Origin: JBEKLJ01 sp050010255
Lineage (GTDB): Bacteria; Acidobacteriota; Terriglobia; Bryobacterales; Bryobacteraceae
Direction of reading: 5' to 3'
DNA: 5,134 nt
Assembly: GCA_050010255.1 (NCBI GenBank)
Contig: JBEKLJ010000227.1
Span: 1 to 5,134 of the forward strand
Shown: in pieces, positions 1 through 4,890 of the stretch
How the letters are laid out: every line of letters starts with the position of its first letter
Numbering within the stretch: the stretch's first letter is position 1
Position numbers and translations under genes: made by a program
The notes under the pieces: model-generated
The model's database searches: none
The model's input: only the letters and a program-made list of their open reading frames with translations
What the model was told of the DNA's origin: nothing

Positions 1-78
1 CTGGGCCAGCCAGTGGAGCGCGACCCTGCTTTCACCGAAGGCAGGCTCACTGATGTCGTTCCCGCGCCCGATTCATGA
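1..78 (+). CDS. Possible C-terminal end of an upstream gene (partial)
   Basis: Reading frame 1 is open from the window edge to a TGA at 76-78, encoding 25 residues that end in VVPAPDS. I do not recognise the product. The main argument for it is position: the stop lies 15 bp before a strong plus-strand intrinsic terminator at 94-125, as expected for the last gene of an upstream plus-strand transcript. Frame 2 is also open here, up to a TAG at 125-127, but that would run through the terminator stem and is less likely. Such a short fragment could be open by chance. Confidence 0.3.
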   Translation: MGQPVERDPAFTEGRLTDVVPAPDS

Positions 79-93
79 GGGCGCAGGCAACGC

Positions 94-125
94 AGAGACC
101 AAGAAAGTTCTTGGTCTCTTTTCTT
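94..125 (+). terminator. Rho-independent terminator upstream of the Ubl operon
   Basis: A perfect 12-bp inverted repeat is present: AGAGACCAAGAA at 94-105 and TTCTTGGTCTCT at 108-119. Only AG separates the arms, so in RNA the innermost pair probably opens to give an 11-bp stem with a 4-nt loop. The stem runs straight into a T-rich tract, TTTTCTT (119-125), on the plus strand. On the minus strand no T tract follows the stem, so it should act in one direction. It separates any transcript entering from the left from the operon that starts at 219. Confidence 0.85.
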
Positions 126-201
126 AGGCGCGGCTCGCTCGGAGGGCCACGCAGGCAATGGCTATAGGGGGAGAGGATCCGCCTCCCAGATGCAAATCGA
201 C
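126..201 (+). promoter_or_regulatory. Leader likely to contain the operon promoter (weak sigma70-like -10 only)
   Basis: The strong terminator ends at 125 and the first operon gene starts at 219, so a promoter for the operon should lie between them. The best candidate -10 is TATAGG at 163-168, a 4-of-6 match to TATAAT. I see no convincing -35 element at 140-147. A small hairpin with a bulge can form between 170-176 and 182-187. The inference rests on the terminator and not on a good promoter match. An alternative sigma factor or an activated promoter would look like this. Confidence 0.25.
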
Positions 202-218
202 AAGGAGAAACGAACGTT

Positions 219-458
219 ATGAAGAAACTGTCTGTTGTCGTGGCCGGCACCGGCCAGATCCGTGACGTGGAGATTCAGCCGGGTACCACGGCCGGCGACA
301 TTCTCCACCAGCTGACCCTTCCGGACTATCTGCTGTCCAAGGGTCCGAACGAGCCCTTCTTCGCCGCAGCCGAGTCGGTCTACGACAAGGTCAAGGACGG
401 CGAGAAGATCTTCGCCTCGACCAAAGCCGAAGTCGGAGTAACAGCGCTGTGCGCGTAA
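219..458 (+). CDS. Small ubiquitin-like protein precursor (single beta-grasp domain)
   Basis: This 79-residue protein is the likely modifier of the operon. Its pattern fits a beta-grasp (ubiquitin/ThiS) fold: strand KLSVVVAG at 3-10, a turn, strand DVEIQPGTT at 16-24, helix AGDILHQL at 25-32, then a distal strand-rich half (residues 36-73) with VKDGEKIFAS at 58-67. The globular part ends in EVG (71-73), a single glycine in place of the usual Gly-Gly. A six-residue tail, VTALCA, follows. By analogy with other Ubl precursors, the tail would be clipped by the JAMM protease two genes downstream to expose Gly73. The start is well supported by AAGGAGA at 202-208, 10 nt before the ATG. The last 10 bp overlap the start of the E2-like gene. 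Assignment rests on size, fold pattern and E1/E2/JAB neighbours. A sulfur-carrier role (ThiS/MoaD-like) is the main alternative. Confidence 0.8.
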   Translation: MKKLSVVVAGTGQIRDVEIQPGTTAGDILHQLTLPDYLLSKGPNEPFFAAAESVYDKVKDGEKIFASTKAEVGVTALCA

Positions 459-844
459 GAGACCTCGGCATCCGGCCTGCCCCCGTTTCCATCCGCGAGC
501 TGCTTTCGCGGGTGGTGCGGGGGCACGGCCCCGCCATTCCCGTCCAACGCCGCCAGGTTCCCTATTGGCAGGAGCGCGGCTGGACCCAGACGGGGAACCG
601 GTACACCGGCGCCTACCAGACCCCGCATGCGGCTTTCCAAGGCTGGATTGAGCAGCACCGCTCCGGGCAGATCGACTTTTTTCTCTACTGCCCCTCGGTC
701 GAAATCCGCCGCCACAGCCACTGGACCTGTTTCCAGCACCGCGGCAACGACTGGTACCTAATCCACATGGGCAAAGAGCCCAAAGACGTCAGCTCAGGAA
801 TCATGACCATCGAACGCTTAATCACGGAGGCTTACGAACAATGA
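449..844 (+). CDS. Divergent E2-like ubiquitin-conjugating protein
   Basis: This 131-residue protein sits between the Ubl and JAB genes, where bacterial Ubl operons carry an E2. Three segments can be laid on the E2 fold. YTGAYQTPHAAFQGWIE (52-68) resembles the G-x-TPY-GG-F segment of the beta-meander. FFLYCP (77-82) resembles the following strand. HSHWTCF (89-95) then a Trp at 102 resembles the His-Pro-Asn...Cys...Trp active-site stretch of eukaryotic E2s. The C-terminal helix is IMTIERLITEAY (118-129). Cys94 is therefore the best catalytic candidate and His91 a likely partner; Cys81 is the alternative. It would take the Ubl from the E1-like enzyme as a thioester. The start is GTG at 449, overlapping the Ubl gene by 10 bp, with GGAG at 435-438. 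The stop overlaps the next ATG (ATGA, 841-844), so translation is probably coupled. The E2 assignment is inferred from pattern and context and resembles the Pfam Prok-E2 groupings; no family search was possible. Confidence 0.62.
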   Translation: MRVRDLGIRPAPVSIRELLSRVVRGHGPAIPVQRRQVPYWQERGWTQTGNRYTGAYQTPHAAFQGWIEQHRSGQIDFFLYCPSVEIRRHSHWTCFQHRGNDWYLIHMGKEPKDVSSGIMTIERLITEAYEQ

Positions 845-1503
845 AAACGACCCACCTGGAAGAGAAGAGAATGGCGCTGGTTACGCGGCGCGAGAAGCTG
901 ATTGGCCGCTTCAATGAGGCTGCGCGCGCCCGCAAGAGCACCCGGCGCATGTGCACGGAGATCCGGCGGACCAACGAGTTTTTGGAAAGCCTGGAGCGGA
1001 TCGAAGCGGAGAACTCCGGCAGGCCGAACATCGGCCCGCGCCGCTACGCAGTCAGCTCCCTGTTCTTGCACGAGAGCTTCAAGAAGCTCACGGCGGACCG
1101 GGACGAACAGTTCTTCTTCATCACCGGCTCGGAGATCGAAGGCGTGCTGGTCCTAGACCAATGGGCCGAGTTTGCGCACCAGCGGCGCAGCCCCATGGGC
1201 GTGGTAGGGGATGTGCCCTCCACGCACAACCTGCTCATCAAGCTCGAACAGTTCGGCCACAAATTCTTGGCCCACTTCCACAGCCACCCTGGCAGCGGCG
1301 CCGACGCCACCTGCCCCTCCCGCATCGACGAGAGGTTCCAGAGGCGGCTGGAGAGCGCCGGTCACGTGGCGGTGATGGCCATTTTCAGCCGCGACGGGTT
1401 CATCCGCTTCGTGCGGCTGGACCAAAACCTCGAGATCGAAATCTACGGGGAAGGAGTGGACAACCATGCGCCCGGCATCTACCGTCTCACAAACCTCGCT
1501 TAG
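841..1503 (+). CDS. JAB/JAMM-domain metalloprotease (predicted Ubl-processing, deconjugating)
   Basis: This 220-residue protein has a zinc-binding JAMM signature: HFHSHPGSGADATCPSRID at 145-163, giving ligands His147, His149 and Asp163. Glu89 in DEQFFFITG (88-96) is the likely catalytic glutamate. The spacing is H-x-H-x13-D, three residues longer than the classic H-x-H-x10-D of AMSH/Rpn11. The downstream element IFSRDGFIRF (181-190) recalls ThiF-linked bacterial JAB proteins. The first 60 residues are highly charged and probably helical, possibly coiled coil, and precede the JAB domain. Expected roles are trimming the six-residue tail of the Ubl precursor and removing Ubl from targets. It is probably cytosolic, as no signal peptide or membrane segment is seen. 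The ATG overlaps the previous stop (ATGA) and has CGGAGG at 825-830. The end overlaps the E1-like gene by 38 bp. Confidence 0.9.
   Translation: MKTTHLEEKRMALVTRREKLIGRFNEAARARKSTRRMCTEIRRTNEFLESLERIEAENSGRPNIGPRRYAVSSLFLHESFKKLTADRDEQFFFITGSEIEGVLVLDQWAEFAHQRRSPMGVVGDVPSTHNLLIKLEQFGHKFLAHFHSHPGSGADATCPSRIDERFQRRLESAGHVAVMAIFSRDGFIRFVRLDQNLEIEIYGEGVDNHAPGIYRLTNLA
1451..1456 (+). promoter_or_regulatory. Ribosome binding site fixing the E1-like start inside the JAB gene
   Basis: AAGGAG at 1451-1456 lies 9 nt before the ATG at 1466, ideal Shine-Dalgarno spacing. It is within the last codons of the JAB gene and supports a real 38-bp gene overlap in preference to a later start for the E1-like protein. 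Confidence 0.75.
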
Positions 1504-2314
1504 GCTGCGCGGTAAGGCCATTGCTGGAGCCGAAGACCGCCAACAGAAGATCCCCGGCTTTGACCAGGCGATCTTCTCCAAAAGCGGCGTGCTGTGCATT
1601 GGCGCAGGCGGCATCATTTCGCAGATCGCGCCGACGCTGGTACGGAAGGGCATCGGTCGAATCGCACTCCTGGACGATGACGTTGTTGAGGCAAGCAACC
1701 TCAACCGCCAACGCTTTTATGAGCGGGACCTCGGCAAGAACAAGGCCTTTGCGCTTGCCGAGAATCTCCAGGCCGAATGCATTGCCGAAACCGAGATCCG
1801 CAGCCTTCCGTTTCGCCTGCAGGAGGTTGTGGCGCGCGGAACTGACCTGTCTTGCGATGTCGCCGTCTGCGGCGTGGATAACAATCCGGCCCGCGTGTCT
1901 GCCAGTCGGCACTTCCGCGCCGCCGGCATCCCGGTGGTGTTCACCGCTGTCAGCGCCAACGGCGACCACGGCTATGTTTTCGTGCAGGGCAGGGAGGGGC
2001 CGTGTATTGCCTGCGTGTTTCCGGACATGATCAACGATGACCGCTACCCGTGTCCGGGCGCTCCGGCCATCGCCGACATTCTGCAGGCGGTCGGGGCATT
2101 GGCCGTCTACGCCATCGACACGTTGCTAATGAAGCGCCCGCGCGCTTGGAACTACCGCCGCCTGGGTTTGGCCGAAGGCGACTTCGACTGCGCCACTCAA
2201 GTGGAGCCCCGAGAGGGCTGCCGGCTCTGTATGCGCGCCTCCAAGGTTGTGCCCATCACCCAGGGAACACGTCGCAGTCTCATCTCCGACTCGGTGCAGA
2301 ACGGCAGGCTCTGA
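1466..2314 (+). CDS. E1-like ThiF/MoeB-family adenylyltransferase
   Basis: This 282-residue protein is the predicted activating enzyme, adenylating the Ubl C-terminal glycine with ATP and then forming a thioester. It has the E1/ThiF nucleotide-binding core: VLCIGAGGIIS at 42-52, LLDDDVVEASNLNRQ at 68-82 with Asp70-72, Asn78 and Arg81, and DLGKNKA at 88-94 with Lys91/Lys93. VDNNPAR (137-143) matches the conserved Asp-Asn...Arg stretch. Two CxxC pairs, Cys180/Cys183 and Cys252/Cys255, should bind structural zinc as in MoeB/ThiF. Cys196, in YPCPGAPAIADILQAVGAL, sits where the crossover-loop cysteine of ThiF precedes the conserved helix, so it is the best thioester candidate. Length matches single-domain ThiF/MoeB proteins; no extra E2-recruiting domain is seen. 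A good Shine-Dalgarno site lies inside the JAB gene. The TGA at 2312-2314 is 2 bp before the proposed start of the methyltransferase gene. Confidence 0.92.
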   Translation: MRPASTVSQTSLRLRGKAIAGAEDRQQKIPGFDQAIFSKSGVLCIGAGGIISQIAPTLVRKGIGRIALLDDDVVEASNLNRQRFYERDLGKNKAFALAENLQAECIAETEIRSLPFRLQEVVARGTDLSCDVAVCGVDNNPARVSASRHFRAAGIPVVFTAVSANGDHGYVFVQGREGPCIACVFPDMINDDRYPCPGAPAIADILQAVGALAVYAIDTLLMKRPRAWNYRRLGLAEGDFDCATQVEPREGCRLCMRASKVVPITQGTRRSLISDSVQNGRL

Positions 2315-2316
2315 CC

Positions 2317-3267
2317 TTGCATAGCGCACTTCCGATCAACGAGATTATCCATGGCGATGCCCGAGAGGTCATGCGGGAGTTCCCTGATCAAAGCGTGGAC
2401 ATGATTATCACCTCGCCCCCTTATTGGGCGCTGCGCGATTACGGGGTGGAGGGACAAATCGGCAGTGAACACCAGTTTGGCGATTACATCGCCGCCCTGA
2501 TTGAGGTTTTTGCGGAGGCACGCCGGGTCCTGAAGGATCGCGGCAGCTGCTGGGTCAACCTGGGAGATACCTACGGCACCGGCAGCGGTGCCGGCCTGCG
2601 CGAGGGAAAGCAGGCCACGAACCGCGGCACCCAGTCAAACCTGGGCTGGCAGGAAAAAGGCAAGGCCGGGGTGCCGGGGCTGGAGAAAAGCCTGCTGCAA
2701 ATCCCTTCTCGCTTCGCCATTGAAATGACCCGCTGCGGATGGATACTGCGCAACGAGATCATCTGGCGCAAGCCCAACTGCATGCCTTCCTCGGCCAAGG
2801 ACCGCTTCACCGTGGACTATGAAAAGCTGTTCTTTTTCGTCAGGAGGCCGCGCTACTACTTCCGGCAACAACTGGAGCCCCTGGCTCCCAATTCGGATGT
2901 AGCCTACCGCGCCAGACTGCGCCAGGGCCGGGCGTATCACAGCAAGCAGCCTTACCGGCTTAACTTCCCGGCATCATTTAGTAATCTGCACGGCCGCAAC
3001 AGGCGCTGCGTCTGGTCCATCCCCACCCAGCCGTTCTCCGGCGCGCACTTCGCCGTCTATCCTCCAGCCTTGATCGAGGTTCCCATTCAGGCTGCCTGCC
3101 CCGAAGGGGGCGTGGTTCTCGATCCGTTCCTGGGCAGCGGCACCACGGCCTTGGTGGCGCTGAAGTACGGACGGCGGTTCATTGGCATTGACCTGAACGC
3201 CGAGTACGTAGCGTTGGCCAGGGAGAGAATCAGCCCCTTGCTGGGTCAGGAGAGGCTGGCTGCCTAG
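2317..3267 (+). CDS. Beta-class DNA methyltransferase (N6-adenine or N4-cytosine)
   Basis: With a TTG start at 2317 this is a 316-residue SAM-dependent DNA methyltransferase. The N-terminal EIIHGDAREVM is followed by the catalytic motif TSPPYW (32-37, motif IV). Near the C terminus are DPFLGSGTT (269-277, motif I, SAM binding) and FIGIDL (288-293, motif II). The order IV, target-recognition region, I defines the beta class (N6_N4_Mtase type). SPPY-type motifs occur in both N4-cytosine and N6-adenine enzymes, so the modified base and site are not determined. The central segment with KSLLQIPSRFAIEM and NEIIWRKPN is typical of stand-alone and phage-borne enzymes. The frame is open further upstream, to a GTG at 2050, but that part lies entirely over the E1-like gene and does not look like methyltransferase sequence. 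ATG 2371 would remove the conserved N terminus. TTG is thus preferred, though its ribosome site (GGCAGG, 2303-2308) is weak. No restriction endonuclease is adjacent. Confidence 0.9.
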   Translation: MHSALPINEIIHGDAREVMREFPDQSVDMIITSPPYWALRDYGVEGQIGSEHQFGDYIAALIEVFAEARRVLKDRGSCWVNLGDTYGTGSGAGLREGKQATNRGTQSNLGWQEKGKAGVPGLEKSLLQIPSRFAIEMTRCGWILRNEIIWRKPNCMPSSAKDRFTVDYEKLFFFVRRPRYYFRQQLEPLAPNSDVAYRARLRQGRAYHSKQPYRLNFPASFSNLHGRNRRCVWSIPTQPFSGAHFAVYPPALIEVPIQAACPEGGVVLDPFLGSGTTALVALKYGRRFIGIDLNAEYVALARERISPLLGQERLAA

Positions 3268-3270
3268 CGG

Positions 3271-4392
3271 ATGTCCCCAAGATCCAAGCCGACGCGTTTG
3301 CCCGTCGAGCAGATTGCGGTGGGCCAGCGCTATCGCAGGGATTTGGGCGATTTGCGGTCCCTGGCGGCCAGCATTGAGGAGGTCGGCCTGCTTCACCCGA
3401 TTGTGGTCACGCCACAGGGCCGGCTGATCGCGGGGCAGCGGCGGCTCAAGGCCTGTTTGCTGTTGGGCTGGGCCGAGGTGCCGGTCACCGTGGTTGACTT
3501 GTTGCAGGCCGCCCGCGGCGAGGCGCATGAGAATCTCGTGCGCAAGGACTTGCTGCCCAGCGAGATAGTGGCGCTGAAGCGCGCCATCGAACCGCTGGAA
3601 CGGCGCGAGGCACGCCAGCGCCAAGGAACCAAGACGGACCTCTGTCATCCCGCCACAGTGGCGGAAGGACAGGGGGACGCCCGCGACAAGATCGCCCGCT
3701 ACCTGGGTGTCGGGCGAACGACCATCGAGCGGGCCGAGGCGGTGGTCGAGGCGGCCGAGGAAGAACCCGAAGAGTACGGCCACTTGGTTGAGCAGATGGA
3801 TCGCAGCGGCAAGGTGGCCGGCGCCTACCGCAGGCTTACGGTCCTCAGGCAGGCCAAGGGGCTTGAGGCCGCGGCTCCAGAACTCCCGACCGGCCCTTTC
3901 CAGGTGATCGTCGCCGATCCCCCCTGGCAGTATGACAGCGGCAACTCGCTGCCGTACCCCACGATGCCCCTCGAAGACATCAAGGCCATGCCGGTGCGGG
4001 AGATTGCCGACGAAAACGCCATCCTGTGGCTGTGGACCACCAACGCCCACCTGCCGGTTGCCTTCGATGTGGTTACGGCCTGGGGCTTTGAGTACAAGAC
4101 GCTGCTCACCTGGGTGAAGGACCGGATGGGAACCGGCGAGTGGCTCAGAGGGCAGACCGAGCATTGCATGCTTGCGACGCGAGGGAAGCCCGTGTTCCTG
4201 CACGGGAATTACACCACCGTGCTGGAAGCGGCCCGCCGCGAGCACTCACGCAAGCCGGAAGAATTCTATGCGCTCGTGGAGGCAACGTGTCCAGGCGGCA
4301 AGGTGGAGCTTTTCTGCCGCCAGCAGCGAAACGGGTGGCAGGTCTACGGAAACGATACAGGCAGATTCGGCAGCGAGCAATCTAACGGTTAG
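3271..4392 (+). CDS. ParB-like/HTH/MT-A70 fusion DNA methyltransferase
   Basis: This 373-residue protein joins three parts. Residues 8-95 form a ParB/Srx-like N-terminal domain: LPVEQIAVGQRYRR, a helix with LAASIEEVGLLHPIVV, and AGQRRLKACLLLGW (54-67), the ParB GERR-x-x-A box with Gln in place of Glu. Residues 137-160 look like a helix-turn-helix (KIARYLGVGRTTIERA). Residues 208-360 form an MT-A70-like methyltransferase with catalytic VADPPWQY (214-221), ILWLWTTNAHLP (251-262), WVKDRMGTGEWLRGQTEH (281-298) and EHSRKPEEFY (324-333). MT-A70-type enzymes of this kind make N6-methyladenine in DNA; ParB-type domains bind DNA and some use CTP. ParB-MT-A70 fusions are common on phages and mobile elements. 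The ATG is 3 bp after the previous stop. A purine-rich AGGAGAGG (3248-3255) lies rather far upstream at 15 nt, so translational coupling is likely. The stop codon overlaps a 13-bp palindrome at the operon end. Confidence 0.92.
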   Translation: MSPRSKPTRLPVEQIAVGQRYRRDLGDLRSLAASIEEVGLLHPIVVTPQGRLIAGQRRLKACLLLGWAEVPVTVVDLLQAARGEAHENLVRKDLLPSEIVALKRAIEPLERREARQRQGTKTDLCHPATVAEGQGDARDKIARYLGVGRTTIERAEAVVEAAEEEPEEYGHLVEQMDRSGKVAGAYRRLTVLRQAKGLEAAAPELPTGPFQVIVADPPWQYDSGNSLPYPTMPLEDIKAMPVREIADENAILWLWTTNAHLPVAFDVVTAWGFEYKTLLTWVKDRMGTGEWLRGQTEHCMLATRGKPVFLHGNYTTVLEAARREHSRKPEEFYALVEATCPGGKVELFCRQQRNGWQVYGNDTGRFGSEQSNG

Positions 4393-4393
4393 A
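4381..4393. repeat. Short perfect palindrome across the operon's final stop codon
   Basis: TCTAAC (4381-4386) and GTTAGA (4388-4393) are exact inverted repeats around a central G, and the TAG stop (4390-4392) lies in the right arm. It is too short and AT-rich, and lacks a T tract, to be a convincing intrinsic terminator. The arms match the attC core consensus forms RYYYAAC (ATCTAAC) and GTTRRRY (GTTAGAC), but no attC body separates them. It marks the change from intact operon to decayed sequence. Chance is the default explanation. Confidence 0.4.
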
Positions 4394-4535
4394 CGCCCAG
4401 ATCGGCCCTGAGCTTCGAAACCAATGATCACTGGCCAAGTCCACCGCCGTGGAAGTACCGAATAACATCACACCTCTTCGAAAGTTCACTGACGCACGGC
4501 CAGCGGGCCGATTTCGCAGGGGCCTTCGCGAAGGG
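4394..4535. other. Non-coding stretch between the operon and the IS remnant
   Basis: I find no gene, RNA or convincing terminator here. There is a minor hairpin, CCAC at 4441-4444 with GTGG at 4449-4452, and a 12-bp palindrome CCTTCGCGAAGG at 4523-4534. Neither is followed by a T tract. Open frames here do not resemble proteins. The stretch may be debris from the same degraded insertion sequence. Confidence 0.5.
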
Positions 4536-4720
4536 GACGGCGCTGCATCCGGGACATTAGCCTGGAGGCCTCTTTTCTCCGCCCCCGCAACACCGTGATC
4601 TCCCGCTGGTAGCCCTTCTTCTCCAGACCCACGTAGCCTTTGCCAGCCATCGGTGTGCAGGGTGCTGCCCGGCTCCATACAGTCCTCCACGAAGGAGTGC
4701 AGGCTGCCGGCTGAGGCGTC
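4536..4720 (-). pseudogene. IS1595-family (ISXO2-like) transposase, frameshifted C-terminal fragment
   Basis: Read on the minus strand, one frame gives DASAGSLHSFVED and EPGSTLHTDGW (4720 to about 4645). The next gives KGYVGLEKKGYQREITVL then KKEAS-like RKEASRLMSRMQR (about 4640 to 4536). Together these match, from my knowledge of the family, the second half of the DDE-type catalytic domain of ISXO2-like transposases, including the conserved TDGW-x-GY segment. The two frames join at TGGCAAAGG, where a single extra C after the Trp codon explains the shift. After MSRMQR the match stops, so the usual C terminus is missing. It is therefore truncated and frameshifted, and cannot encode a transposase. 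Confidence 0.75.
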
Positions 4721-4846
4721 CGTGCCACCGTCCCACGCAGCTCTTTCCATGCGCTTCGAGCGCAATTGCGGAAGCTAGGCATCAGCGATCGTGTGCTGTT
4801 TCTGGATCTTGTTACGCTCTGTGGCGAATTGATGCTGGAATTCTTC
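4536..4846 (-). mobile_element. Decayed, internally deleted IS1595-type insertion sequence
   Basis: Besides the C-terminal transposase fragment, a minus-strand stretch at 4817-4846 reads EEFQHQFATE, which resembles the N-terminal EFQ-x-x-FATEE start of ISXO2-like transposases. The zinc-ribbon and first half of the DDE domain that should lie between are absent: only about 100 bp separate the two matches. This suggests a large internal deletion. I found no clear terminal inverted repeats, so the limits given are limits of protein similarity. The N-terminal match is short and less certain than the C-terminal one. Confidence 0.5.
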
Positions 4847-4890
4847 CGTTGAAAAGCCGGAACGGAAAGGCAGCTGATCTCCGCAGGTGC

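Noticed and set aside
170..207. Switch-like leader in which CTCC (183-186) pairs either with the upstream G-rich arm or with the GGAG ribosome site (204-207)
   Set aside because: The alternative pairing is only four base pairs and matches no known riboswitch or attenuator.
951..2030. Long plus-strand 359-codon open frame over the JAB and E1-like genes
   Set aside because: Arg/Pro-rich shadow frame, with no domain pattern, overlapping two genes with clear catalytic motifs.
2050..2316. Upstream extension of the methyltransferase frame from GTG 2050
   Set aside because: It lies wholly over the E1-like gene, is Arg/His/Pro-rich like an out-of-frame translation, and adds nothing resembling a methyltransferase N terminus.
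2974..4245. Long minus-strand 423-codon open frame opposite the methyltransferases
   Set aside because: Antisense shadow in GC-rich DNA; Gly/Leu/His-rich with no recognisable motif, opposite proteins with SPPYW and DPPW motifs.
4380..4394. Integron attC site
   Set aside because: Only the two core-like arms are present, with one base between them; no 55-140 bp attC body and no second GTTRRRY partner nearby.
4523..4534. CCTTCGCGAAGG as operon terminator
   Set aside because: Self-complementary with a CGCG centre but no T tract on either side, 130 bp beyond the last stop and within IS debris.
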